From NCBI GenBank assembly GCA_963825315.1, contig CAWGST010000001.1, positions 372,001-436,000 on the forward strand: a stretch of DNA of 64,000 nt, given 5' to 3'. Under the pieces are notes generated by a model, which was not told the DNA's origin, searched no databases, and was given only the letters and a program-made list of their open reading frames with translations. Position numbers and translations under genes: made by a program. Each line of letters begins with the position of its first letter. The first letter of the stretch is position 1. This DNA is from DASRLE01 sp963825315. GTDB lineage: Bacteria > Verrucomicrobiota > Verrucomicrobiia > Limisphaerales > Palsa-1400. Below, piece after piece: positions 1 to 9,244 of the stretch.

Positions 1-90
1 ATGCAAAATGGCCGCGTCCAACGCTATTTGCGAATTGCGGGCCTGGCGTTCGGTCTTCTGTTGCTGGCCTTGATCTGGGGGTGCGCATGA
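1..90 (+). CDS. nuoL: NADH-quinone oxidoreductase subunit L, C-terminal end (partial)
   Basis: Only the last 29 codons lie in the window. They read as a C-terminal membrane helix: NGRVQRYLR is followed by a hydrophobic stretch ending WGCA. The NGRVQxYLR pattern is usual at the end of NuoL, the distal antiporter-like subunit of complex I. The TGA at 88-90 overlaps the ATG of the next gene (ATGA), as expected inside a nuoLMN operon. The assignment rests mostly on position and this short motif. The family-specific part, including the long lateral helix, lies upstream of the window. Confidence 0.7.
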   Translation: MQNGRVQRYLRIAGLAFGLLLLALIWGCA

Positions 91-1643
91 AAACGTTTCC
101 TCTCCTCACCCTTCTGACTTTGATCCCGCTCATCGGCGGCGCGGCGGCGCTTGCTTGCATCCAGTCAAACCAACCTTTCGCGGCGCATCGCCTTCGTCGC
201 CAGCCTGCTCGCGCTGGCCGGCGCGGCGCTGCTGTGGACGGCGTTTGACACCAGCCGCGGCGGGCTGGCAATTCGTCGAGCGCCTCGCCTGGGTGCCGTC
301 GCTGGGGATTGATTACCATCTGGGCATCGATGGATTGGGGCTTTTAATGGTGCTCCTGTCGGCGCTGATCGTTCCGTTTGCCATGCTCGCTTCGTGGAAA
401 ATCGGGCAGAATCCGAAACTTTATTTTGCGCTGATCCTGTTTTTGGAAGCCGGCTTGTTCGGCACGTTTACCGCGCTGAATTTTTTCCATTGGTTCATCT
501 ATTGGGAACTGGGCCTGATCCCGGCGTTTTTCCTGATCAAAATGTGGGGCGGGCCCGCGCCGCACGCAGCGCCGCCAACCAATTCTTCATCTATACGCTG
601 GCCGGCAGCGTGGCGATGCTCCTGGCCTTCCTGGCCCTCTACGCCGCGACGGGACTCTTTGACTTCGGCCAACTGGCCGAACTCGCCCGGAAAGACGGCC
701 TCGAAAACGCGCTGTTTGCCAGGCTGGGCGGCTCGTTTTTCAAGTCCAAGGAAACGCTGGCCGCCGTGATTTTTCTCGGCGTGTTCCTTGGGTTCGCGGT
801 CAAAGCGCCGCTGATGCCCTTCCATACCTGGCTGCCGTCCGCTTACGCCGAAGCGCCCACCGGCACGTCCATGCTCCTGACCGGCGCGATGTCGAAAATG
901 GGCGTCTATGGGTTTTTGCGGATTCTGCTGCCGCTGTTTCCGGGGCAAATGCGCGCGATGCAAACGCCTCTCCTCTGTCTGGCGGTGGTCACGATCGTTT
1001 TTTCGGCGGCGGCGGCCCTGGCCCAGCGCGATTTGAAACGGATGGCGGCTTATTCCTCCATCAATCACATCGGTTACTGCCTGCTGGGTATTTTTGCCGC
1101 GGTGCAACTCACCGGCCCCGCCGCTGCCTGGACCACCGAAAAAGCCGCCGCCCTCAACGGCGTCATGCTGCAAATGTTCAATCACGGCTTGACTGCCTCG
1201 GCCCTGTTTTATTTTGTCGGCCTGATCGAGCAGCGCAGCGGCGGCCTGCGCGGTTTGGACGATTTTGGCGGCTTGCGCAAAGCGGCGCCGGTTTTTTGCG
1301 GATTGATGGGCATCACCCTGTTCGCCTCGCTCGGTTTGCCCGGCCTGAATGGATTTGTGAGCGAGTTTCTCATCTTCAAAGGTTCTCTGCCGCTGGTGGG
1401 CTGGGCGGCGGCGGTCTCGACCCTCGGTTTGCTGATCACGGCGATTTTTCTGCTCGCCATTTTGCAGCGGGTGTTCAGCGGGCCTTTGCAGAATCGCTGG
1501 ACTGGCTGGAAGGACCTGACGACCGGCGAACGGCTCACCCTTGCGCCGGTCGTTGCGCTGATGTTGATGCTCGGGATTTATCCGCAAATTCTCATCAGCG
1601 TGTCCAATCCGGCCGCGCTTGGCGATCTTGAAATTATTTTTGA
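87..1643 (+). CDS. nuoM: NADH-quinone oxidoreductase subunit M, first copy (frameshifted)
   Basis: This is a proton-pumping antiporter-like membrane subunit of complex I. The TM5 glutamate (WELGLIP), the TM7 lysine (FAVKAPLMPFHTW, codon 802-804), QRDLKRMAAYSS and the TM12 glutamate (FVSEF) are all visible. The reading frame breaks near 152, 177, 268 and 550, switching back and forth. The C-terminal frame also runs past the expected stop. One extra T in the T-run near 1640 would create TGA just before the next gene. The rest of the protein is well conserved, so I infer sequencing or assembly indels rather than true decay. The start at 87 overlaps the nuoL stop. Confidence 0.85.
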
Positions 1644-1646
1644 ACC

Positions 1647-3134
1647 ATGCTGGCCTGGACTATTTACATTTCATTCCTGGGCGCGGCGGCGCTGGCGCTT
1701 CTGCCGCCGGAGAACCGGCGCGCGGCGCGGATCACGGCGCTGCTCACGGCCCTGGCGGGACTGGCGGTCGCTTTGGGCGGCGCGGCGCAATACGAGCGCC
1801 ATGCGCCTTCCGGCAACCTCGCGGAAATCGTGAATTTTTCATGGATTGCTGACTTGGGCATCCGCTATCACCTGGCGGCGGACGGCATCAGCATCACTCT
1901 GGTGCTGCTCACCGGAATAGCCGCGGTCGCGGGCGTGTTGTTTTCGTGGAACATCGAGCGCCGCACCAGGGAATTTTTCGCCCTTTATTTGGCGCTCATC
2001 GGCGGCGTTTATGGAGTTTTTCTGAGCTTTGACCTCTTTCTCCTGTTCGTCTTTTACGAAGTCGCAATCATTCCGAAATATTTCCTGATTGCCTTTTGGG
2101 GATCGACCCGCCGTGAATATGGCGCCATGAAGCTGGCGCTCTATTCGTTGGTGGGCAGCGCGATGGTGTTGATCGGTTTGATCGCCGCCTACGTCGTCTC
2201 CGGGTCGCGCACGTTTGATTTGCTCGAACTGGCAAAATTTCCGTTCCCGCCGGCCTTTCAACACTGGGCTTTCCTGCTGGTGTTTGTTGGTTTTGCGGTC
2301 CTGGCCGGTCTTTGGCCGTTCCATACCTGGGCGCCGACCGGCCACGTCGCCGCGCCCACCGCCGCTTCCATGTTGCTGGCCGGCGTGGTGATGAAACTCG
2401 GCGCCTACGGCGCGTTGCGCGTGGCCATGACCCTTTTCCCGGACGGGCTTCGCTTCTGGCAAACCGAGATCGCCCTGCTGGCTGTCATCGGCATCGTCTA
2501 TGGCGCCACTGTCGCGCTGGTGCAACGGGACCTCAAATTTGTCATCGGCTATTCCAGCGTCAGCCACATGGGCTTTGTCTTGCTTGGCCTGATGACCCTG
2601 ACGCAAATCGGCCTGAGCGGCGCCGTGCTGCAAATGTTTTCCCACGGCATTGTGGCCGGTCTTCTTTTTGCGGTGGTCGGCCGGATGATTTACGACCGCA
2701 CCCATACCCGCGAATTAAGCGAACTTCAACCGATGAATCTCAGCGTGCTGGCGCCGTTTGCCGCGGTCACCTTTGTGCTGGCGGGGGCTGCGTCCATGGG
2801 CTTGCCCGGCTTCAGCGGCTTTATCGCCGAATTGCAGGTGCTGGTGGGCGCCTGGGGGGTCTTCCCGCGCCTGACTATTTTTGCCGGTGTCGGAATTCTC
2901 GTCGGCATCGCCTTCATGGTGCGTGTCTGGATCAAGGCGTTTTTTGCGGAGAACGACGCGAAGTCCGCCGCCATCCAGATCGAACCCGTTTCCATTCCCG
3001 AACGCGCTGGAGCCTTTCTGTTGCTGGGAACCACCATCCTCATCGGCCTCTGGCCCGGTTTGCTGCTGGATTTGATTGCTCCGACGCTCCGTTCGCCCCT
3101 GTTCCAACCGCTCTGGAAAGGAGGCCTGCCATGA
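1647..3134 (+). CDS. nuoM: NADH-quinone oxidoreductase subunit M, second copy
   Basis: This is an intact 495-residue second NuoM-type antiporter subunit following the first. Conserved features are the TM5 glutamate (FYEVAIIP, residue 138), a lysine in VVMKLGAYG (residue 250), QRDLKFVIGYSS, and the TM12 glutamate in FIAEL (residue 395). The lysine expected in the broken helix TM7 is leucine here: FAVLAGLWPFHTW, residue 219, against FAVKAPLMPFHTW in copy one. The stop overlaps the nuoN start (ATGA). Two nuoM genes in one nuo operon is the layout of the reported '2M' complex I variants, thought to have an extra antiporter module. It is clearly divergent from copy one, so this is not a recent duplication. 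Confidence 0.92.
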   Translation: MLAWTIYISFLGAAALALLPPENRRAARITALLTALAGLAVALGGAAQYERHAPSGNLAEIVNFSWIADLGIRYHLAADGISITLVLLTGIAAVAGVLFSWNIERRTREFFALYLALIGGVYGVFLSFDLFLLFVFYEVAIIPKYFLIAFWGSTRREYGAMKLALYSLVGSAMVLIGLIAAYVVSGSRTFDLLELAKFPFPPAFQHWAFLLVFVGFAVLAGLWPFHTWAPTGHVAAPTAASMLLAGVVMKLGAYGALRVAMTLFPDGLRFWQTEIALLAVIGIVYGATVALVQRDLKFVIGYSSVSHMGFVLLGLMTLTQIGLSGAVLQMFSHGIVAGLLFAVVGRMIYDRTHTRELSELQPMNLSVLAPFAAVTFVLAGAASMGLPGFSGFIAELQVLVGAWGVFPRLTIFAGVGILVGIAFMVRVWIKAFFAENDAKSAAIQIEPVSIPERAGAFLLLGTTILIGLWPGLLLDLIAPTLRSPLFQPLWKGGLP

Positions 3135-4618
3135 ACTCGTCTTTGGACTGGATGATTCCGCTGATCCCCGAAGAACTCGTGATTGTGTCCGCGTTGGCGG
3201 CGCTCGTCCTGGATTTGTCGATCGTGCGGCGCAAAACTGTGGCTGTTCGCGCGGCGGTCATTGGCACGATGGCTTGCTTGGGTTGCCTGGCGGCCATGAT
3301 CTGGATCGCGTGCTGGCAGGATTACACAACATCCGAAATGCTCGCCCTGACTCCTCTGACGCAGTTTTTGAAAATGGTGTTGCTCGCCTTGACCCTGGTG
3401 GTCGCGGTTCTTTCGTTCGGCGCGCGGTTCTCGCGCCACGTCGGCGAGTATTTTGCGCTGCTGCTCCTGGCCGCCGCGGGTTTGATGCTCCTGATCAGTT
3501 CGGAGAATCTTCTGGTCATTTTCATCGCGCTTGAGATGCTCAGCGTCCCGCTTTATGTCCTGACGGCCTTTAACAAAACCAGCCTGCCGTCGGCCGAGGC
3601 GGCCCTGAAATACTTTCTCTTCGGCAGCGTGGCGGCGGCGTTCACTCTGTTTGGCATCAGCCTCCTCTATGGCTTGACTGGCGAACTTCAACTCGGAGCG
3701 ATTGCCGAAAAATTGGGAACACAGCCTATCGAGCCGGTTTGTTATGCCGCGTTGGTCATGACTCTGGCCGGCTTCGCCTTCAAAGTGGCGGTGGCGCCGT
3801 TTCATTTCTGGGCGCCGGATGTCTATCAGGGCGCGCCGGCCCCGATCGCCTGTTTCATTGCGTCCGGCTCGAAGGTGGCGAGCTTCTTTGTGCTGGCCAG
3901 AATCATACTGGTTGGATTTGACCCGTTGCACGGCAGCGCCGTCTGGGAGGGGTTTCGGGCCGGATGGATGCCGCTGCTGGCCGTTGCGGCGGTTCTTTCC
4001 ATGGTCGTGGGGAACATCGCCGCCCTGGTGCAGACCAGTGTGAAACGGTTGCTCGCCTATTCGGCCATTGCCCACGGTGGCTATGCCTTGCTGGCTTTTT
4101 TTGGCAATCCGCGGCAGATGCTTCCGGCGCTGTTTTTTTACGTCATCACTTACTCGCTCACCGTGCTCGGCGCATTCGCCGTGGTGGCGGTGGTTGAAAA
4201 CTCCGGCAGCCCTGACCGGCTGGCCGACTGGGCCGGACTTGGCCGGCGCGCGCCTCTGCTCTCCGCGTGCATGTTCGTCTTCATGCTGTCGCTGGCGGGC
4301 ATTCCCCCGCTTTCGGGTTTTTTCGGCAAATTTTACCTTTTCACGGCGGCAATGGCCGGCGCGCCCCATTTGGGAATGCTTTGGCTCGTCATCGTGGCGG
4401 TTGGCGCCAGCGCGATTTCGCTCTATTACTATCTGCAGGTGCTCAAACAGATTTACACCGACGCCCTTCCCGCCGGCTCCGCGCCGTTTCGCCCGTCCCA
4501 TGCCTCGCTGGTGCCCATCGCGCTCCTGGCCGGTCTCGTCATCGCCTTGGGTTGCGCGCCCGGCTGGTTGCTGGGAAAACTTTCCATTGTCCTAAACTCT
4601 TCCGGTTTCCAATTATGA
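3131..4618 (+). CDS. nuoN: NADH-quinone oxidoreductase subunit N
   Basis: This is the third antiporter-like subunit of complex I, 495 residues with about 14 hydrophobic segments. NuoN hallmarks are ALEMLSVPLYVL with the TM5 glutamate, FAFKVAVAPFHFWAPDVYQGAP with the TM7 lysine at about residue 218, and LSLAGIPPLSGFFGKFYLF near the TM12 region. The start at 3131 overlaps the second nuoM stop by four bases. The stop overlaps the start of the pyruvate:ferredoxin oxidoreductase gene in the same way. Translation of the whole block is therefore probably coupled. No frameshifts are seen here, unlike the first nuoM. Confidence 0.95.
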   Translation: MNSSLDWMIPLIPEELVIVSALAALVLDLSIVRRKTVAVRAAVIGTMACLGCLAAMIWIACWQDYTTSEMLALTPLTQFLKMVLLALTLVVAVLSFGARFSRHVGEYFALLLLAAAGLMLLISSENLLVIFIALEMLSVPLYVLTAFNKTSLPSAEAALKYFLFGSVAAAFTLFGISLLYGLTGELQLGAIAEKLGTQPIEPVCYAALVMTLAGFAFKVAVAPFHFWAPDVYQGAPAPIACFIASGSKVASFFVLARIILVGFDPLHGSAVWEGFRAGWMPLLAVAAVLSMVVGNIAALVQTSVKRLLAYSAIAHGGYALLAFFGNPRQMLPALFFYVITYSLTVLGAFAVVAVVENSGSPDRLADWAGLGRRAPLLSACMFVFMLSLAGIPPLSGFFGKFYLFTAAMAGAPHLGMLWLVIVAVGASAISLYYYLQVLKQIYTDALPAGSAPFRPSHASLVPIALLAGLVIALGCAPGWLLGKLSIVLNSSGFQL

Positions 4619-7600
4619 ATACATCACCCAAAATCAAAAGTTCGCCCGCCGCCCCATCCGCCACCCTGGACGGCAACGGGAACGCCGCCCCTTTCGTCAC
4701 GCTGGACGGGAACGAGGCCGCCGCCTCCGTCGCTTATCGTCTCACCGAAACCATCGCCATCTACCCGATCACCCCCTCGTCGCCCATGGCCGAATGGTGC
4801 GACCAATGGTCGGCGGAGGGCCGCCCTAATTTGTTCGGCACGGTGCCGCGAGTGGTCGAAATGCAGTCGGAAGCCGGCGCCGCCGGCGCGCTGCACGGCA
4901 TGGTGCAAGTCGGCTCGTTGAGCACGACTTTCACCGCCTCGCAAGGCCTGCTGCTGATGATCCCCAACATGTACAAAATCGCCGGCGAATTGCTTCCCTT
5001 CTGCATGCATGTCTCCGCGCGCACCCTGGCCGCGCACGCCCTTTCCATTTTCGGCGATCATTCCGACGTCATGGCCTGCCGGCAAACCGGCTTTGCCCTG
5101 CTTTCCTCCGGTTCCGTTCAGGAGGCGCAAGACTTTGCCGCCATCGCCCACGCCGCCACTCTCGAATCGCGCGTCCCGTTCCTGCATTTTTTCGACGGGT
5201 TCCGCACCTCGCATGAAGTGGCCAAAATCCGGGTGTTGACCGACGAACAATTGCGCGCGCTGATGGACGAGTACGCCCTGCCCATCCAGGCCTTCCGCAA
5301 TCACGGCCTTTCCCCGGATCGGCCCCGTATTCGGGGCACGGCCCAAAATCCCGATGTTTACTTTCAGGCGCGGGAAGCCTGCAATCCGTATTACGAGCGC
5401 GCGCCGGGCATCGTGCAGGAAATCATGAACCGGTTCGCCGGGATTACCGGGCGCCAATACCGGTTGTTCGAGTACGCCGGCCATCCGCAGGCGGAGCGCG
5501 TGCTCGTCATCATGGGTTCGGGCGGCGAAACGGCGCAACAAACAGCCGACTGGCTCAATCAGCACGGCGAAAAAACCGGCGTTTTGAAAGTGCGCCTCTA
5601 CCGGCCATTTTCCGTCGAAGCTTTTATCAAGGCGCTGCCTTCGACCACGCGCCGCATCGCCGTCCTCGACCGCACCAAGGAACCGGGCGCCGTCGGCGAA
5701 CCGCTTTACGTGGATACCGTGACGGCCTTGCGCGAAGCTTGCGACAAGGGGCTGGCCTCTTTTGATGCCGAACCGTCCGTCATTGGCGGGCGTTACGGCC
5801 TCTCCTCCAAGGAATTCACCCCGGCGATGGTCAAGTCTATTTTCGACGCGTTGCAACACCGCGCGCCGAAAAATCATTTTACCACCGGCATCGTTGATGA
5901 TGTCACCCATGCCTCGCTGCCCTTTGACCCGGAGTTTGACATTGAACCCAAAGACGTGGTGCGGGCCGTCTTTTTCGGACTGGGCGCGGACGGCACCGTT
6001 GGAGCCAACAAAAACTCCATCAAAATCATCGGCGAGGGCACGGACCTTTATGCGCAGGGTTATTTCGTTTATGATTCCAAAAAATCCGGCGCTGTCACCA
6101 TTTCGCATCTGCGCTTTGGGCCGCATCCCATCCATTCCCCTTACCTGATCAAACGGGCGGACTTTGTCGCCTGCCATCAATGGCCGTTTTTGGAGCGTTA
6201 CAACGTGGTGGATTACGCCAAGGAGGGCGCGACGCTCCTGCTCAACTCGCCGTTTGGTCCCGACGATGTCTGGAATCATTTTTCCATTGAAGTCCAGCGG
6301 GAAATCATCGCCAAAAAACTTAAATGTTATGTCATAGACGCCTACTCCGTGGCCAAGGCCACCGGCATGGGCGGGCGCATCAATACGATCATGCAAACCT
6401 GCTTCTTCGCCATTTCCAACGTGCTCCCGCGCGAAGAGGCGATTGCTGAGATCAAAAAGGCCATTCGCAAAACCTACGCCCGCAAGGGCCAGGCCGTCGT
6501 TGACCAAAACTTCGCCGCGGTGGACCAAACCCTGGCCGCCTTGCACGAAGTCAAAATTCCCAAAGCCGTTTCCACCGACCGTCATCAAGCGCCGATGGTT
6601 TCGGCGGACGCGCCCGATTTTGTCCAGCGGGTCACCGCGGTGATGCTGGCCGACAAGGGCGATTTGCTGCCCGTCAGCGCGTTCCCGGTGGATGGCACAT
6701 GGCCCTCCGGGACCACTCGCTGGGAAAAACGGGCCATTGCGCTGGAAATTCCCGTATGGGACACCTCAATTTGCATTCAATGCAACAAGTGCGTCCTGGT
6801 TTGTCCGCACGCCGCCATTCGGGCGAAGTTTTATCCCGCCACCCAACTGGCCGATGCCCCGGCCCAATTCAAATCCACCGCCTTTCGTTCGCAGGAATGG
6901 AAAGATTCACTCTACTCGCTCCAGGTGGCGCCGGAAGATTGCACCGGATGCACCCTCTGCGTGGCGGTTTGCCCGGTCAAATCAAAAACCGACCCCAAAC
7001 ATAAAGCGATCAACATGAAGCCCATGCCCGCTTTGCTTGAGCAGGAGAAGGTCAACTATGCATTCTTCCTCAATCTGCCTTCCCCCGACCGCACCCGCCT
7101 GGCGATGGATGTCAAAGGCTCGCAATTTCGCGAGCCGCTCTTCGAGTTTTCCGGGGCGTGTTCCGGCTGCGGCGAAACGCCCTATCTCAAACTGCTCACG
7201 CAAATGTCGGGCGACCGCCTCATCATCGCCAACGCCACCGGCTGCTCCTCCATCTATGGCGGCAATCTGCCGACGACTCCTTACACGGTCAACAGCGCCA
7301 AACGCGGCCCGGCCTGGTCCAATTCGCTTTTCGAGGACAACGCCGAATATGGTTTCGGCCAGCGCATAGCGCTGGACAAGCAAACTGAATTCGCGCGGGA
7401 ACTGGCCCAAAAACTCGCGCCGCAACTGGGCGGAAATTTGGTCGAAGAATTGCTCGCCGCCAAACAAGACAATGAAGCGGAGATTGCCGCCCAACGCGAG
7501 CGCGTGTGCGAATTGCGCCTGCGCCTGCAAAAATTGACCGCGCCGGAAGCCCCCATCCTCCACGTCCTGGCCGATGCGCTGGTCAAAAAATCCGTCTGGA

Positions 7601-8262
7601 TTGTGGGCGGCGACGGCTGGGCCTATGACATCGGTTTCGGCGGCCTCGACCATGTCATCGCCATGAATGCCAAGGTCAACATTCTCGTGCTCGACACCGA
7701 AGTTTACTCCAACACCGGCGGACAACAGTCCAAAGCCACCCCCAGGGGCGCGGCGGCCAGATTCGCCGTTGCCGGCAAGCGCACCGGCAGAAAAGACCTT
7801 GGCCTGATGGCGATGACCTACGGCACCGCCTACGTTGCCCAGGTCGCGTTTGGCTCGAAGGACATACAAACCGTCAAAGCCTTCGAGGAAGCCGAGTCCT
7901 ATCCCGGCACCTCACTCATTATCGCCTACGGTCCCTGCATCGAGCACGGTTACCCGCTCGGACTTGGACTGGACCAGCAAAAACTGGCGGTGGACACCGG
8001 CTTCTGGCCGCTCTACCGCTTTGATCCGCGTCGCCTGGCGGCGGGCGAACCGGGATTAAAACTGGATTCCGCCGCGCCCAAGATTCCCCTGGAAAAATTT
8101 TGGGCGTCAGAACGCCGTTTCCAAGCCCTGGCCGGCGCGGACCCGGAGCACAGCAAAGCAATACTTGACGCTGCGCAGGAAGAAGTCCTGGGCAAATTCG
8201 CCCTTTACGAAAGGATGTCCATCCAGCCGGTGGCCCCCGCCAAGCTGGTGCAGGCGAAGTGA
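4615..8262 (+). CDS. nifJ: Pyruvate:ferredoxin (flavodoxin) oxidoreductase
   Basis: This 1215-residue single-chain enzyme oxidises pyruvate to acetyl-CoA and CO2 and reduces ferredoxin in the cytoplasm. Its length is normal for the NifJ/PFOR family. In order: an N-terminal domain with YPITPSSPMAE, the central domains, a two-cluster ferredoxin domain (CIQCNKCVLVCP from residue 720, CTGCTLCVAVCP from residue 776), a CSGCGETPYLK motif, and the thiamine diphosphate site (GDGWAYDIG from residue 999, then SNTGGQ). The ATG overlaps the nuoN stop, so it is the last gene of the complex I transcript. That suggests reduced ferredoxin feeds, or is fed by, this complex I. A role in pyruvate fermentation unrelated to complex I is also possible. 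Confidence 0.95.
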   Translation: MNTSPKIKSSPAAPSATLDGNGNAAPFVTLDGNEAAASVAYRLTETIAIYPITPSSPMAEWCDQWSAEGRPNLFGTVPRVVEMQSEAGAAGALHGMVQVGSLSTTFTASQGLLLMIPNMYKIAGELLPFCMHVSARTLAAHALSIFGDHSDVMACRQTGFALLSSGSVQEAQDFAAIAHAATLESRVPFLHFFDGFRTSHEVAKIRVLTDEQLRALMDEYALPIQAFRNHGLSPDRPRIRGTAQNPDVYFQAREACNPYYERAPGIVQEIMNRFAGITGRQYRLFEYAGHPQAERVLVIMGSGGETAQQTADWLNQHGEKTGVLKVRLYRPFSVEAFIKALPSTTRRIAVLDRTKEPGAVGEPLYVDTVTALREACDKGLASFDAEPSVIGGRYGLSSKEFTPAMVKSIFDALQHRAPKNHFTTGIVDDVTHASLPFDPEFDIEPKDVVRAVFFGLGADGTVGANKNSIKIIGEGTDLYAQGYFVYDSKKSGAVTISHLRFGPHPIHSPYLIKRADFVACHQWPFLERYNVVDYAKEGATLLLNSPFGPDDVWNHFSIEVQREIIAKKLKCYVIDAYSVAKATGMGGRINTIMQTCFFAISNVLPREEAIAEIKKAIRKTYARKGQAVVDQNFAAVDQTLAALHEVKIPKAVSTDRHQAPMVSADAPDFVQRVTAVMLADKGDLLPVSAFPVDGTWPSGTTRWEKRAIALEIPVWDTSICIQCNKCVLVCPHAAIRAKFYPATQLADAPAQFKSTAFRSQEWKDSLYSLQVAPEDCTGCTLCVAVCPVKSKTDPKHKAINMKPMPALLEQEKVNYAFFLNLPSPDRTRLAMDVKGSQFREPLFEFSGACSGCGETPYLKLLTQMSGDRLIIANATGCSSIYGGNLPTTPYTVNSAKRGPAWSNSLFEDNAEYGFGQRIALDKQTEFARELAQKLAPQLGGNLVEELLAAKQDNEAEIAAQRERVCELRLRLQKLTAPEAPILHVLADALVKKSVWIVGGDGWAYDIGFGGLDHVIAMNAKVNILVLDTEVYSNTGGQQSKATPRGAAARFAVAGKRTGRKDLGLMAMTYGTAYVAQVAFGSKDIQTVKAFEEAESYPGTSLIIAYGPCIEHGYPLGLGLDQQKLAVDTGFWPLYRFDPRRLAAGEPGLKLDSAAPKIPLEKFWASERRFQALAGADPEHSKAILDAAQEEVLGKFALYERMSIQPVAPAKLVQAK

Positions 8263-8278
8263 ACTAAAAGTTTTTAGG

Positions 8279-8584
8279 TTATCGCTCTTGCCGCTCGGCG
8301 CGCTCTTCGTATTGTGCGCGTTGCCGCGCAGTCATTCCCCGTCGTCCAGGCTGATTCGGCTGGTAATCCTCTTCCGATCCCCTCATCGGATTGCGCCAGA
8401 CGGCAGGGGATGATTCAAAGGCGGCCGGAATGACCGCCACAATCTTGATTGCCTCGAAACATCCTGCGCCGAATAAGCCGAGAAACGACAGCACAAATCC
8501 CCAAACCAGGAGCATGTCCGTCAGAGATAGAGATTGCCGTCGCTGCCGTTGCATATAACGCCACAACTGTACCAGAATGCCCAA
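8279..8584 (-). CDS. Hypothetical small membrane protein
   Basis: This is a possible 101-residue protein with one clear hydrophobic segment (MLLVWGFVLSFLGLFGAGCF), a basic glutamine/arginine-rich start and a charged C-terminus ending in repeated R/E residues. The start at 8584 is TTG; an ATG at 8554 is an alternative. Neither has a good ribosome-binding site. It converges with the PFOR gene 16 bases away. I do not recognise a family, and the membrane-protein-like composition is the only support for coding. Confidence 0.3.
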   Translation of the reverse strand: MGILVQLWRYMQRQRRQSLSLTDMLLVWGFVLSFLGLFGAGCFEAIKIVAVIPAAFESSPAVWRNPMRGSEEDYQPNQPGRRGMTARQRAQYEERAERQER

Positions 8585-8819
8585 AGCCGCGCAATCCCGA
8601 AGTGAAGCGGGAATTGATTACTGCTGTGGCAGTCGCAGAGCGACAGCCGGAAATTAGCCAGCTACAAGGTGGCTGGTGACAGCCGGCAATGAGCCAGCCC
8701 CGAAACTTTCGTGGCTGGCCAATGGCCGAATGAAATGATTCGTCCCGCCGGGACGCTGGAAAATTCACGACGGATTTCGCAGTGCAAAAAATTTCCTCAG
8801 GCGAGGATTTGGGGGAGGC
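8585..8819. other. Intergenic stretch without a recognisable gene
   Basis: Together with the doubtful ORF beside it, this fills the gap between PFOR and the antitoxin gene. It contains short repeated words (ccagcc/ggctgg and agccagc near 8655-8715). I see no coding signal, tRNA or strong hairpin with a T-run. Confidence 0.4.
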
Positions 8820-8848
8820 TTGTCGTTTTCATGCCGTGGTGGTATAGT
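8820..8848 (+). promoter_or_regulatory. Sigma-70-type promoter of the antitoxin gene (leaderless layout)
   Basis: TTGTCG at 8820-8825 and TATAGT at 8843-8848 are separated by exactly 17 bases. The ATG of the next gene begins 7 bases after the -10 box, so the predicted transcript would start at or next to the start codon. The same layout is seen at 37245-37273. Confidence 0.5.
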
Positions 8849-8855
8849 TTAAATC

Positions 8856-9071
8856 ATGAGCGCGAAAGCCCAGGCCATTTTGGACGAAATTCGAGCGTTG
8901 CCGCCGAAAGAACAGCGCGAGGTTTCCGATTTTATTGTCCAACACCTTGTTTCCGTTCCGCCGACCTCGCACCGCCGCACGATAGCTGACATAGCCGGCA
9001 AATACTGGGCCAATCCCGATCCTGAAGCCAAGGATCACGACCGCGGATTTGCCGCCGCCGCCGCCGGCTGA
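8856..9071 (+). CDS. Putative antitoxin, small toxin-antitoxin partner of a PIN toxin
   Basis: This is a 71-residue protein beginning MSAKAQAILDEIRALPPKEQ, followed by a helical segment and a short tail with PDPEAKDHDRG. The LDEIRALPPKEQREV pattern resembles small antitoxins encoded directly before PIN-domain toxins. The next frame does encode the start of a PIN domain, with its reading frame overlapping this gene's end. There is no obvious ribosome-binding site, and the close promoter suggests leaderless translation. I infer a VapBC-like pair whose toxin half is broken. Confidence 0.55.
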   Translation: MSAKAQAILDEIRALPPKEQREVSDFIVQHLVSVPPTSHRRTIADIAGKYWANPDPEAKDHDRGFAAAAAG

Positions 9072-9244
9072 GCGCCCGTTTCCCTGTAAAATCTGTTTTT
9101 GTTGACACTTCGGGTTTCTACGCCGTTCTGGACGCTGACGATCCTTTTCATACGATTGCAAGGACTGCGTTTGAACGCGCGGAACGGGAACGGTGGCAGT
9201 TGGTATTTGCAAGCACTTGCCGTTTACCTCATGGTAAAGCTTGA
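9068..9244 (+). pseudogene. PIN-domain toxin (VapC-like) N-terminal remnant
   Basis: The frame encodes VFVDTSGFYAVLDADDPFH and then an AERERWQLVFAST segment, the usual start of a PIN domain including the first catalytic aspartate (VDTSG). About 50 residues remain before a TGA at 9242. A full PIN toxin needs about 130, including three more acidic residues. No ATG or GTG is visible in frame near the antitoxin stop. An IS66 element begins 18 bases further on, and no PIN sequence resumes beyond it. The toxin was probably lost by deletion near the insertion, leaving the antitoxin alone. Confidence 0.6.

Noticed and set aside
499..1587. Long minus-strand open frame opposite nuoM
   Set aside because: It is a GC-rich shadow of the conserved NuoM. 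The product is H/Q/R-rich with no domain, as are 2726-4501 and 4624-6588 on the minus strand.
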